This document shows positions 1 to 7,983 of a stretch of 32,327 bases of DNA, one piece after another; positions within the stretch are counted from its first letter, which is position 1; every line of letters starts with the position of its first letter. This DNA is from Streptomycetaceae bacterium (GTDB lineage: Bacteria; Actinomycetota; Actinomycetes; Nanopelagicales; Nanopelagicaceae). Below the pieces are notes generated by a model, which was not told the origin of the DNA, did no database searches, and was given only the letters and a program-made list of their open reading frames with translations. Location of the stretch: positions 1 to 32,327 of the forward strand of contig OMHY01000012.1 in NCBI GenBank assembly GCA_900298985.1, in the 5' to 3' direction. Position numbers and translations under genes: made by a program.

Positions 1-41
1 GATTATGAGCCGTTTGCTCTACCAAGCTGAGCTACCCCGCC
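1..41 (-). tRNA. tRNA-Met (CAT), partial, elongator type
   Basis: The reverse complement begins GGCGGGG-TA-GCTC and runs through a D-arm into the anticodon region GGCTCATAATC, so the anticodon reads CAT. The 3' half lies beyond the left edge. The 5' acceptor strand GGCGGGG is unlike the C-starting acceptor of initiator tRNA, so this is an elongator tRNA-Met; a lysidine-modified tRNA-Ile(CAT) cannot be fully excluded without the 3' half. It lies 14 nt downstream of tRNA-Thr on the same strand and is probably co-transcribed with it. In Actinobacteria a tRNA-Thr/tRNA-Met pair is commonly followed by rpmG and secE/nusG, which would lie left of this window. Confidence 0.88.
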
Positions 42-55
42 AAACTTTTTTTTCG

Positions 56-128
56 AGCCCCCCAACGGAATCGAACCGTTGACCTTTTCCTTACCATGGA
101 AACGCTCTACCGACTGAGCTAGGGGGGC
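56..128 (-). tRNA. tRNA-Thr (GGT)
   Basis: A full 73-nt cloverleaf can be read on the minus strand: acceptor GCCCCCC pairs with GGGGGGC, the D-stem is GCTC/GAGC, the anticodon stem TTTCC/GGAAA encloses loop ATGGTAA (anticodon GGT), and the T-arm is AACGG-TTCGATT-CCGTT. The discriminator is T. No CCA is encoded, so the CCA tail must be added after transcription. It is followed by the partial tRNA-Met on the same strand. Confidence 0.96.
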
Positions 129-317
129 ATACTTTAAGAGAGATAAGAGTACAGGCAAATCCGGCCAAGGAGAAAATCAAAAATTACATGGGCTAAAATA
201 TGGCTTTCATGTTGGAATTTAGCCAGCAATTTCAGAAATGTACCCAAAATTTGGGTCAACTGGTGTTGGCTGAAATTAGCGAAAAGATATTAGCAAAGAC
301 TTTTGGAGGTTAGTTCG
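129..317. promoter_or_regulatory. Divergent spacer between the tRNA pair and the DMFase-like gene, with a 7-1-7 palindrome
   Basis: This is the longest non-coding stretch of the window and no ORF in it is convincing. It holds a perfect inverted repeat ACCCAAA-A-TTTGGGT at 242-256. A second inverted repeat, AATTTCAG at 228-235 and CTGAAATT at 270-277, flanks it, so a two-tier hairpin or an operator is possible. The GGAGG at 305-309 is the ribosome-binding site of the gene starting at 318. Promoters for the tRNAs (minus) and for the DMFase-like gene (plus) must lie here, but neither can be fixed with certainty by eye. Confidence 0.5.
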
Positions 318-2012
318 GTGCGCCATTTTTTAATGAAAATTTTGCATGACCAAAAGCGACGTACCTTATTAATTATTTCCTCTCTTTCTGTTGCACTTGT
401 TGCTACTTTAGTTGTTATTGCAACTTTAGTGGTGCAATTAGTTTTAGTTGGAAAGCCACTGCCACCAATTCCAACTCACCAAGATGTGGGGCATCGAACT
501 GTAGAAACTTTTGCCCAATCCTTATCGCAAACTTTTCCTTTGGATAATGGAAATTTTGTAAATTCAACCTGTCCAGCTTTAACAAAATCTGGTTTAGCTG
601 CAGAAAACAATTTGCCAGGTGTGAATATGACAATGAGCGATTGGCGAGATGTTCAATTTTATGATCCTCATGGAAGTTTGCTTTGGGCAGATAAAAACAA
701 TGTAAATTGTGGAGATAGTATTTCAATTCATGCTAGTACTTTTGATAACTATAGTTACAAAGATTCTAATCGACCAAGGACAATTGCTGCATTGCGTATA
801 GGTTGGTATAACGGAGCAGGAGCAAGGGAAGTTTGGAAATCTAAACCTATGATTTTCCCACATCTTAGAATTCCCCACGCATTTACCAATACTCGCCTAG
901 TGCAAACAAATTGGCCAACATTGCTAACAGTGAATATTGATCAGAGTTGGACTCCTGGATTTTATTTACTAGTTACTTATTCACCTTCTGGCTACATTGA
1001 AAGTGAAGACCCACTAGTAGTTCATAACCCATTAGGAACTGCCAATCTAGCAATTATGCATTCTTTTATTACTTGGCAGATGTATAACGCATTTGGTGGT
1101 TACTCTGCATATATCGGACCAGGTGGCTCTGCTACAGACCAAAGAACAGAAAGAAGTAGAGAGGTATCTTTTGACCGCCCTTATTATGGAAGTGGTGGCT
1201 TTGCAATCAAAAGAGATGGTCTATCCATGATGCAATTTCTGGAGAAAAATAATGTCTTAGTCGATAATTACTCTGATTTAGATATGAATAATTTCCCTTC
1301 AATATTTAGACATTATCGTGGAATAGTTATTAGTGGTCACGCAGAATATATGCCAAGAAGATTATTTGATTCTTTTATTGCTGCACGCAATAATGGAATT
1401 AATTTAGCTTTGTTTGGAGCCAATGATGCATATTGGCAAACCCGCCTAGCTCCTGCCCACAAAGTTCCTGACCGTTTAGCTTATATGTATCGAGTTGCAA
1501 CGCAAGATCCGATAACCGATTGGGATAAAATAACTTTGGAATATAGTGATCCTAGAGTTAATACTCCTTCTAATTTAATTACTGGTGGCTTAACTAGTGG
1601 GGTCCACGTATTTGGTGATTTAAAATTGGCGGAAAATCCATCTTGGTTGAAACTTCCCAAGAATGCTGCAATCCAATCTATATCCCCAGATACTGAAATT
1701 GAATCTTCTTTTCCAACTCCAGCATCACCTCCAAATATTCACGTTTTATTTCAAGGTCGATTAAATTACGCAATCACGCCCCCAGGAAAGCATGTGAAAA
1801 TACCATTTGAGCAAACAATGTGGTTCACCACTCCATCTGGGGCTGCGGTATTTAACAGTGGTTTTACCACATGGGCCTGTGACTTAGTTGATTCCTGTGT
1901 TTATCCATCAATATCGGGTGAATCTCAAAAAATATTGCAAGATGTAACATTGAAAGTTCTGGATCTATGGGGTCAACCCCAAATTGGTAAAAAATTAGAG
2001 CTAGCTAAATAA
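318..2012 (+). CDS. Membrane-anchored N,N-dimethylformamidase beta-subunit-like protein
   Basis: The GTG at 318 is chosen over the track's TTG at 303 because GGAGG (305-309) sits 8 nt before it and would overlap the TTG start. This gives 564 residues. Residues about 18-44 form one hydrophobic segment after a basic stretch (KRR), so the protein is probably an N-in signal anchor with the rest outside. A beta-rich domain follows, containing GWYNGAGAREVW (about 162-173). The C-terminal half carries the pattern of the dimethylformamidase large-subunit C-terminal family: TWQMYNAFGG (252-261), SGHAEY (339-344) and FGANDAYW (366-373). In characterised dimethylformamidase the active site is a mononuclear iron held by two tyrosines and one glutamate; Y256 and E343 are plausible counterparts, but that is inference. 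The substrate is unknown. The 3' end overlaps the convergent FUSC gene by 12 bp. Confidence 0.75.
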   Translation: MRHFLMKILHDQKRRTLLIISSLSVALVATLVVIATLVVQLVLVGKPLPPIPTHQDVGHRTVETFAQSLSQTFPLDNGNFVNSTCPALTKSGLAAENNLPGVNMTMSDWRDVQFYDPHGSLLWADKNNVNCGDSISIHASTFDNYSYKDSNRPRTIAALRIGWYNGAGAREVWKSKPMIFPHLRIPHAFTNTRLVQTNWPTLLTVNIDQSWTPGFYLLVTYSPSGYIESEDPLVVHNPLGTANLAIMHSFITWQMYNAFGGYSAYIGPGGSATDQRTERSREVSFDRPYYGSGGFAIKRDGLSMMQFLEKNNVLVDNYSDLDMNNFPSIFRHYRGIVISGHAEYMPRRLFDSFIAARNNGINLALFGANDAYWQTRLAPAHKVPDRLAYMYRVATQDPITDWDKITLEYSDPRVNTPSNLITGGLTSGVHVFGDLKLAENPSWLKLPKNAAIQSISPDTEIESSFPTPASPPNIHVLFQGRLNYAITPPGKHVKIPFEQTMWFTTPSGAAVFNSGFTTWACDLVDSCVYPSISGESQKILQDVTLKVLDLWGQPQIGKKLELAK

Positions 2013-3185
2013 TTTTTTTACTTTATTTATTAATTTTCTAGTCCAGCGAACACTTCCCTCAACCGGAAGCAAAGTTAGTATCGCTTCATCTCCAGGTTGC
2101 GAAGGTGTATCTACTTCAGTAATTGCAGGAGAAGATTCATCTAAAGAATCTGCTATTCGCTCCAAATTGGTAATTAAAGAAATGGCTCTGATGATTTGAA
2201 TTTGATTTGCTAAATCTTTTTGAGAAACTAATGATTCCGATAAATCTAAAGCTGCTTGTCTTAGATCTGCAATTGCAGAATAAGTAAATTTTTCATTTGA
2301 TTTAGTGGCATTCATTTTAACTTCTACCGCATAACTAGCAGCTGACAGAGCAACTCCAACTGGTCTAATAATTGAATCGGGTAAAGATCCATCAACTGCA
2401 ATATCAAATAAAGTTCTAGCAATCGTCCGCACTTGAACTGCTATATGCTCAACAGCAATTGATTTGCGTTGCAGAGTTTCGGCAACATCAATATGGTTTT
2501 TTGGAATCCACCGAGCGTATCCTCTGGCTTCTTGCGCCTGTGCTCTTAAATCAGGAACTTCTTCCATCAATACTCTTGCTTGTGCTAACGATTCTCCAAA
2601 ATTCTCGGGAGTAAAATTACTAACAACTCCCTCTGCAATTTCACCTAACAGTTTGGAACATTTTTTAGCGATTCGATTTATTTTCTCAACAGTGCGCCCT
2701 TCCGGAGTGCTTGGATGGGAAAAATATGAAAATGGAACTGCTACTGCTGCTCCAATAATTGTAGATAACAATCTATGGTAAGCATTACTTTCACTTAACC
2801 CCGGCCCGATAACAATTAGCGCGGTAATCGGAACATTCACCGCAGCACTTTCACTCATACGTAACGCTCTAGCAAATACAAAAGAAAATACCACAGTGGC
2901 AAATACCACTATAAAACCTAAGTGAAATAATGTTAGAGATAAAAATGCAACCAATGCACCAAATGCAGTACCTATAACTTGGGCTAATCCTTCGCGTACT
3001 GATTTATATAAAGAAATACGAACTGTTAATGTAGAAACTATTGCAGCCACTAGTCCGCCACTTTTGAATGCTAAATCACCTAATTGCCATGCTACAGATG
3101 CACTAACTGTGGAGACTAAAGTTTGTCTTACCCAGATTTTACGATCAGTAAAAAGTTTTATAACTTTCTTAAAGTAATTTTTCAT
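2001..3185 (-). CDS. FUSC / aromatic acid exporter-family membrane protein
   Basis: The protein has 394 residues. The N-terminal half (about 18-160) has several closely packed hydrophobic helices. The remaining half is soluble, helical and charged. This layout, with the region SGGLVAAIVSTLTVRISLYKS and a conserved small-residue helix VREGLAQVIGTAFGALVA, fits the FUSC / aromatic acid exporter superfamily (YccS/AaeB-like, single-domain form). Members are proposed to export aromatic acids or similar compounds; the substrate here is unknown. The start ATG lies 6 bp after the stop of the upstream CopD-like gene, with no clear Shine-Dalgarno, so the two are probably one transcript and translationally linked. 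The gene overlaps the DMFase-like gene tail to tail by 12 bp. Confidence 0.7.
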   Translation of the reverse strand: MKNYFKKVIKLFTDRKIWVRQTLVSTVSASVAWQLGDLAFKSGGLVAAIVSTLTVRISLYKSVREGLAQVIGTAFGALVAFLSLTLFHLGFIVVFATVVFSFVFARALRMSESAAVNVPITALIVIGPGLSESNAYHRLLSTIIGAAVAVPFSYFSHPSTPEGRTVEKINRIAKKCSKLLGEIAEGVVSNFTPENFGESLAQARVLMEEVPDLRAQAQEARGYARWIPKNHIDVAETLQRKSIAVEHIAVQVRTIARTLFDIAVDGSLPDSIIRPVGVALSAASYAVEVKMNATKSNEKFTYSAIADLRQAALDLSESLVSQKDLANQIQIIRAISLITNLERIADSLDESSPAITEVDTPSQPGDEAILTLLPVEGSVRWTRKLINKVKKLFS

Positions 3186-3191
3186 TAAAAG

Positions 3192-3623
3192 TTAGCCAGC
3201 AAGTAATACACCTAAATAAGTTGCTGATAGCGCAAACAATCCAGATAACCCGCCCCACATTGCAAGTGAAGCTGTGCTTTTAGCTTTAGTATGTAGATAT
3301 GCTGCCAGGCCAGATAAAGCAACTACGCTCATTTTAATTCCGAGAACTAAGTTGTAATTTGAAGTAGCACCAGAGCCAATTGCTGCAACATTCCAAAATC
3401 CAGTAATTACTAACAAGATATAAGCCGGCCAGGCAATTTTGTTATATTGGCGAGCAACTTTTTTAGGCAAATTTGAATCTGCTAATTTTAAGATTGGAAC
3501 TAAAGCTGCCAAAGTTAATTGTCCCCCAACCCAGATGGTTGCTGAAATCACATGTAAAAATAATCTGATGCTATCTACTAATGATGCAAGTTGTGGGGTT
3601 GCTGCCAATGCAATTGAATTCAT
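3192..3623 (-). CDS. CopD-like / DUF4149-like four-helix membrane protein
   Basis: The protein has 143 residues and four predicted hydrophobic helices. The first contains LFLHVISATIWVGGQ, the His-plus-WxGG signature of the CopD (copper resistance D) and related families. Helix two ends in a typical YILLVITGFWN turn. Whether it handles copper, haem or something else cannot be told: only the first-helix histidine and a few polar residues stand out. No Shine-Dalgarno is visible. Instead TATTGT lies 6 nt before the ATG, so the mRNA is probably leaderless. It is first in a two-gene unit with the FUSC-type gene and divergent from the aldo/keto reductase at 3717. Confidence 0.6.
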   Translation of the reverse strand: MNSIALAATPQLASLVDSIRLFLHVISATIWVGGQLTLAALVPILKLADSNLPKKVARQYNKIAWPAYILLVITGFWNVAAIGSGATSNYNLVLGIKMSVVALSGLAAYLHTKAKSTASLAMWGGLSGLFALSATYLGVLLAG

Positions 3624-3629
3624 AGGTAA

Positions 3630-3635
3630 ACAATA
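3630..3635 (-). promoter_or_regulatory. Probable -10 element (TATTGT) of a leaderless promoter for the CopD-like gene
   Basis: On the minus strand TATTGT fits the actinobacterial -10 consensus TANNNT and is followed by exactly 6 nt (TTACCT) before the ATG at 3623. Transcription would begin at or next to the start codon. No clear -35 was found. Confidence 0.5.
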
Positions 3636-3704
3636 CCAACAATATAAATATCAAAATTTGAGACACACTTTAACTTGGGAATGGGAAATATCTGGATTTA
3701 TCGG

Positions 3705-3710
3705 TAAGGT
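3705..3710 (+). promoter_or_regulatory. Probable -10 element (TAAGGT) of a leaderless promoter for the AKR gene
   Basis: TAAGGT fits TANNNT and is followed by 6 nt (AACGGG) before the GTG at 3717. The same bases include AAGG, which could instead act as a Shine-Dalgarno sequence, so the leaderless reading is one of two options. It faces away from the opposite-strand TATTGT promoter within the same 93-bp spacer. Confidence 0.4.
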
Positions 3711-3716
3711 AACGGG

Positions 3717-4661
3717 GTGAAAAATTTAGTAAACATTCCTGGTACAAATATTGAAATTTATCCACTTGTTCTAGGTGGAAATACCTTTGGATGGAGTTCC
3801 AACAAAGAAGAAAGTTTTGCCGTTCTAGATGCTTTTTATGAAGCAGGTGGAAATTTCATTGATTCCGCAGATCTATATTCTGAGTGGAAACCAGGAAATA
3901 TAGGCGGGGAGAGTGAATCTATTATTGGAGAATGGATGGAAACTCGAAAAAATAGATCTGAGATTATAGTTGCCACAAAGGTAGCAAAATACTCCAGGAG
4001 ATTAGGTTTATCTCCAATCAATATAAATGCAGCAATTGATGATTCATTAAAAAGACTACGCACTGATTATGTTGATATTTATTATGCACATGAAGATGAT
4101 AAAACAGTTCCACTGGTAGATACCATGATTGCTTTTAGTCAATTAATTACTATGGGAAAAGTAAAATATATTGCTGCCTCAAATTACTCAGCTGAAAGAT
4201 TAAATGAAAGTTTACAAATTTCTCAGAAAAATTCTCTTGCAAAATATATTGGTATCCAAAATGAATATAACATTGTAGTACGCAAAAATTATGAAAATGG
4301 AATATCTAATCTTGTGAAAAACAATTCTCTCGCCTCATTTCCTTACTTCTCACTTGCTATGGGTTTTCTCACTGGAAAGTATCGAGAAAGCAATCAAGTT
4401 GATTCAGTAAGAGCAGAAGGTGTTTCACAATACCTAACACCTCAAGGATTTGAACTTATCAATCAATTAGAAAAAATTGCGAATAATCATCAAGCCTCTA
4501 TCTCTGCAGTTTCCCTTGCTTGGTTAAGACAACAAGAAAGTGTTACCGCACCGATCGCATCTGCGCGAACTGTTGATCAACTAAAAGAAATAATGCAATT
4601 AGTGGAACTAAGTGAGCAGGAAATTAATTTAATCTCTAACTTGTCCAAATCTTGGGCCTAA
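3717..4661 (+). CDS. Aldo/keto reductase family oxidoreductase
   Basis: A protein of 314 residues with the aldo/keto reductase TIM barrel. The catalytic tetrad is visible as D49 and Y54 (in DSADLYSE), K88 (ATKVAKYS) and H125 (YYAHEDD). The NADPH-binding end of the barrel shows PIASARTVDQLKE. Members reduce aldehydes and ketones with NADPH in the cytoplasm; the physiological substrate is unknown. The GTG start is the first plausible one and is placed 6 nt after a TANNNT box. The gene is convergent with ribH, with a single base between the two stop codons. It is a more divergent member than the second AKR at 12842. Confidence 0.88.
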   Translation: MKNLVNIPGTNIEIYPLVLGGNTFGWSSNKEESFAVLDAFYEAGGNFIDSADLYSEWKPGNIGGESESIIGEWMETRKNRSEIIVATKVAKYSRRLGLSPININAAIDDSLKRLRTDYVDIYYAHEDDKTVPLVDTMIAFSQLITMGKVKYIAASNYSAERLNESLQISQKNSLAKYIGIQNEYNIVVRKNYENGISNLVKNNSLASFPYFSLAMGFLTGKYRESNQVDSVRAEGVSQYLTPQGFELINQLEKIANNHQASISAVSLAWLRQQESVTAPIASARTVDQLKEIMQLVELSEQEINLISNLSKSWA

Positions 4662-4662
4662 A

Positions 4663-5124
4663 TTATTCTCCAAGTTCTAATAATTTAAGTGCCGCAACTG
4701 CGCTGTCATATCCTTTGTCTTCACTTGAATGTGGCAACCCACATCTTGCGTATGCTTGATTAAGATTTTCACACATTAATACACCAAATCCAATTGGCTT
4801 TGAAAACTTTAGTTGCACCTCCATGATACCTTGGGTAACTCCGCTACAAACATAATCAAAATGAGGAGTTTCTCCTCTTAGAACTAGGCCTACTACAACC
4901 GCCGCATCAAAACCTTTTTCAAATGCTAATTGAGAAGCTAAAGGTAATTCAAATGATCCAGGTACTTTAATGATTTCATAATTATTGATTTCAGCTTCTT
5001 TACAGGCTCGAACTGAACCTGATACTAGGGCATCACAAACCTCTTGATGCCAAGATGCTGAAATAATTGCAATCTTTGTTTCCGGCATTGGAGTCAATTT
5101 AATTTTAGGAGAGTTATGAACCAT
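4663..5124 (-). CDS. ribH: 6,7-dimethyl-8-ribityllumazine synthase
   Basis: This enzyme condenses 5-amino-6-ribitylamino-uracil with 3,4-dihydroxy-2-butanone 4-phosphate to give lumazine, the penultimate riboflavin precursor. The 153 residues match the usual size of the subunit that forms pentamers or 60-mer shells. Visible features are the substrate loop ISASWHQEV (21-29), VPGSFELP (54-61), the catalytic histidine H88 in RGETPHFDYV and R127 in QAYARCG; both numbers coincide with the Bacillus subtilis enzyme as I recall it. K137 precedes the last helix. Its ATG overlaps the ribBA stop (TAATG), so translation is probably coupled. It is the last gene of the FMN-riboswitch operon. Confidence 0.96.
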   Translation of the reverse strand: MVHNSPKIKLTPMPETKIAIISASWHQEVCDALVSGSVRACKEAEINNYEIIKVPGSFELPLASQLAFEKGFDAAVVVGLVLRGETPHFDYVCSGVTQGIMEVQLKFSKPIGFGVLMCENLNQAYARCGLPHSSEDKGYDSAVAALKLLELGE

Positions 5125-6341
5125 TATTTCTCTACTTTCTTAAGTTGATGAGCCATTCGCTCTAATTTAGTTTGCAAATATTTTAAGTTGAATTGATTTG
5201 GGGTTATCTCTAATGGGCTTCGAGCAACTTTAATTTCAGCTTTTTCTAACGCTTTTAATTTATCTGGATTATTGGTGAGTAGATTTACTTGGGTAATTTT
5301 TAGATTAATCAAAATATCAATTACATCACTCCAACTTCTTTCATCTACTTCATGGCCTAACTCTAGATTTGCTTCCACTGTATCTAGGCCTTGATCTTGC
5401 AATAAATATGCCTTTATTTTTTCCTGCAATCCAATACCCCGGCCCTCATGGTCATTTAAATAGATTAGATAACCACTTCCCGCTGATTCTATTTTTTCAA
5501 AAGCCAAGTTCAATTGGGGGCCACAATCACATCTTTGGGAATGAAAGGTATCTCCAGTCAAGCACTGTGAATGCACTCTAATTAAAACTGGTTGTTCGGG
5601 ATTTGGTTCACCAAATTTAACAATTGCATGCTCACTTCCATTCCTGCCTAAATGCACCGCAATACTCCAGTTGCCATTGTCTCTTGGCAAATCCGCCCAG
5701 TTGTAAGTTACTTTATTATGTTGCTTTTCATTAGGAAGTGGATTTTCCTTTATATAACTTTGAAGTTTTTCTATTGAGATTACAGGAATATTGTTTTGAT
5801 CTGCAAATTGGTACAGGTCTTCACCACGCAACATATCCATGCCATCTTCAGTTACTACTTCACTTATTGCACTTACCGGATAAGCACCGACTAATTGAGC
5901 CATTAACACACCAGCTTCCGTATGACCTGCTCTCTCTGCAATTCCTCCAGGTACCGCAACCACAGGAAAGATATGTCCAGGTCTTACAAAATCAGTTGCA
6001 GTTGAATTTGGGTTTGATAAAGCTCTAATAGTGTTTGCTCTTTCTCGGGCGCTTATTCCAGTGGTCATTTCTTTTTTAACATCAACTGAAACTGTGTAAG
6101 CAGTTTTTCTTTCATCTTGATTTCTTTTTACCATATAGGGGAGTTCAAATTTATTGGCAATTTCAGAAGGTAAAGTTGCACAAATTACTCCAGAGGAATA
6201 CCTAATCATAAAAGCAATTTTTTCAGTTGTGACTTTCTCACCTAGTAATATGAAATCTCCTTCATTTTCCCTAGCTTCATCATCAGTCACAATAACTAAT
6301 CCACCGTTTGCAAAATGTGCTAAGACTTGATCAATGTTCAT
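5124..6341 (-). CDS. ribBA: Bifunctional DHBP synthase / GTP cyclohydrolase II
   Basis: The protein of 405 residues fuses two riboflavin-pathway entry enzymes. Residues 1-200 are 3,4-dihydroxy-2-butanone 4-phosphate synthase: acidic metal loop DDEARENEGD (20-29), TTGISARER (93-101) and GHTEAG (139-144). Residues about 215-405 are GTP cyclohydrolase II: zinc cysteines C260, C271 and C273 in HSQC...RCDCG, the HEGRGIGL loop (298-305) and LLTNNPDK. All expected catalytic elements are present in both halves, so both should be active. The ATG overlaps the end of ribE by 11 bp and has AAGGA about 9 nt upstream. It is the third gene of the ribD-ribE-ribBA-ribH operon. Confidence 0.96.
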   Translation of the reverse strand: MNIDQVLAHFANGGLVIVTDDEARENEGDFILLGEKVTTEKIAFMIRYSSGVICATLPSEIANKFELPYMVKRNQDERKTAYTVSVDVKKEMTTGISARERANTIRALSNPNSTATDFVRPGHIFPVVAVPGGIAERAGHTEAGVLMAQLVGAYPVSAISEVVTEDGMDMLRGEDLYQFADQNNIPVISIEKLQSYIKENPLPNEKQHNKVTYNWADLPRDNGNWSIAVHLGRNGSEHAIVKFGEPNPEQPVLIRVHSQCLTGDTFHSQRCDCGPQLNLAFEKIESAGSGYLIYLNDHEGRGIGLQEKIKAYLLQDQGLDTVEANLELGHEVDERSWSDVIDILINLKITQVNLLTNNPDKLKALEKAEIKVARSPLEITPNQFNLKYLQTKLERMAHQLKKVEK

Positions 6342-6945
6342 TATTTTTTTCCTTAGCTTTTAGAAATCGCTCTACATATTTTGCAATCACATCAACTTCA
6401 ATATTGACCTGATCTCCAATATTTTTGTCTCCTAAAATAGTTTTATTTAAAGTTTCCGGAATTAACCATAAAGTTACTTGGCAATTATTATCATCAACTT
6501 CCCCCACAGTAAGAGAAGTGCCATCAATTGCAATTGAGCCTTGGTTGTTAATATATTTTAAAAGTGCTTGCGGTACTTGAACTACAAACTTTCGCCAATT
6601 TTCTCCATCTTGATTTAAAACAACTTGGCCTATTCCATCAACGTGGCCTTGCACAATATGTCCACCTAGAAAATCTTCACCTCTTGCAGGAAGTTCTAAG
6701 TTAACTTCTCCACCTTCTACAAGTGATCCCAAGGTAGTTAATTTCAAAGTTTGAATCATTACATCTGCTTGAAAAATCTTGCCTTTGATTTTGGTGGCTG
6801 TTAAACAAACTCCATTAACACTAATGGAGCCACCAATCTTTAACTTCTTGGCTAATTTTTTGCTTTTGATTTTTAGCAAAGCACTGGTCTCTTTGGGTTT
6901 GATCTCAACTACTTCCCCAATATCGCTAACTAAACCGGTAAACAT
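6331..6945 (-). CDS. ribE: Riboflavin synthase, alpha subunit
   Basis: The enzyme dismutates two lumazine molecules to riboflavin plus the pyrimidine that RibH reuses. It has two tandem lumazine-binding barrels, marked by the repeated motifs GGSISVNGVCLT (first half) and QGSIAIDGTSLTV (second half); GGHIVQGHVDG opens the second. The start is set at the ATG at 6945, which forms TGATG with the ribD stop and lies 7 nt after a perfect GGAGG inside ribD; the track's extra residue comes from a TTG just upstream. The length is then 204 residues, close to the family norm. The standard MFTG N-terminus, which contributes to the active site, is present. Confidence 0.96.
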   Translation of the reverse strand: MFTGLVSDIGEVVEIKPKETSALLKIKSKKLAKKLKIGGSISVNGVCLTATKIKGKIFQADVMIQTLKLTTLGSLVEGGEVNLELPARGEDFLGGHIVQGHVDGIGQVVLNQDGENWRKFVVQVPQALLKYINNQGSIAIDGTSLTVGEVDDNNCQVTLWLIPETLNKTILGDKNIGDQVNIEVDVIAKYVERFLKAKEKNNEH

Positions 6946-7979
6946 CAAGCGTCCTCCTTATTTAATACTAATAAGCAATCTTTGCCAACAAACTCTTGAT
7001 GAGTAAATTTCCAGGATTTAGCTAGGGAAATATTGGTTATTCCTAGGTCTGAAATAAAATCTTTGCCCATACCAAGCAATTTTGGTGCGATATATAAATG
7101 AATTTCATCTATTAGATCTGCGGAGATTAAAGAGGTTAATAATTTTGCTCCCGCTTCCACCATAACTTGGTTATAATTTTTTTCACTACAAAATTCAATT
7201 AGCCTTTCTAAATTATTTGTTTCTAATAAATGGGTAATACCTCTATCTCGCAAGATTTTGCTTTCAGAAGCAATAGGTGTTTTACCAATAATAATTCGCT
7301 CCGGATTGTGTTCAGATATTTGGTGAGAATTTAGAGAGGGATTGTCAGCTATCACTGTCTTAGTGCTAGTTAAAATTGCATCTGTTTGGGAGCGCAATAG
7401 GTGCACTTGCTTTCGCGCTTCTTCTCCGGTGATCCATTTAGAGCTTCCATCTGCTGCACTTATTTTGCCATCTATAGTGGCTGCGATCTTTGCTACAAAA
7501 TATGGGCGCCCGTTTTTAATTTTATGTAACCAGGCTTTATTAATATCTTCACAATAATCAGCTTCAATTCCAGAATACACATTGATTCCATTATTAATTA
7601 GAAATTCTTTCCCACCAGAAGCAGTGGGGTTTGGATCAGCTACTGAAAAAACTACATTTTTGATTCCAGCATTCAATATTGCATGGGTACATGGCCCTGT
7701 TTTACCTTGATGATTGCATGGCTCTAAAGTAATAAATAAGTATTCATTGCCATTTAAATTTTTACCTAAACTATTTTGCAATTGGGTGATTGCATTTATC
7801 TCTGCGTGCGGACCACCATGATGAAAACCTGTTGCCAGAATATTGCCAGCGGAATCACAAATCACCGCACCTACTATTGGATTTGGCCAAGTTAAACCTA
7901 AACCTGATTTAGATAGGTCGGCAGCAATGCGCATTAACTCGTGCGCCCGAGCAACGCCAAATGGCGGCAAAAAGTCCAT
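6945..7979 (-). CDS. ribD: Bifunctional diaminohydroxyphosphoribosylaminopyrimidine deaminase / reductase
   Basis: The protein of 344 residues carries out the second and third steps after GTP cyclohydrolase II. Residues 10-145 are a zinc deaminase with H58 and E60 in HAEI and the cysteine pair C88 and C97 in EPCNHQGKTGPC. Residues about 150-344 are the NADPH-dependent reductase, beginning KIAATIDGKIS and containing the SKWITG and VEAGAKLL motifs. The ATG lies only 4 nt after the FMN riboswitch, and the only ribosome-binding sequence, GGAG with 6-nt spacing, is part of the riboswitch P1 helix. First gene of the operon; its stop overlaps the ribE start (TGATG). Confidence 0.95.
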   Translation of the reverse strand: MDFLPPFGVARAHELMRIAADLSKSGLGLTWPNPIVGAVICDSAGNILATGFHHGGPHAEINAITQLQNSLGKNLNGNEYLFITLEPCNHQGKTGPCTHAILNAGIKNVVFSVADPNPTASGGKEFLINNGINVYSGIEADYCEDINKAWLHKIKNGRPYFVAKIAATIDGKISAADGSSKWITGEEARKQVHLLRSQTDAILTSTKTVIADNPSLNSHQISEHNPERIIIGKTPIASESKILRDRGITHLLETNNLERLIEFCSEKNYNQVMVEAGAKLLTSLISADLIDEIHLYIAPKLLGMGKDFISDLGITNISLAKSWKFTHQEFVGKDCLLVLNKEDA

Positions 7980-7983
7980 GAAT

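Noticed and set aside
303-317. Track start of the DMFase-like ORF at TTG 303
   Set aside because: The GGAGG Shine-Dalgarno at 305-309 lies inside this extension; the GTG at 318 is correctly spaced from it.
415-726. 103-aa minus-strand ORF and similar shadows (for example 5738-6028, 18680-19030, 28791-29096)
   Set aside because: These are antisense or out-of-frame shadows of well-supported genes, with low-complexity translations and no family features.
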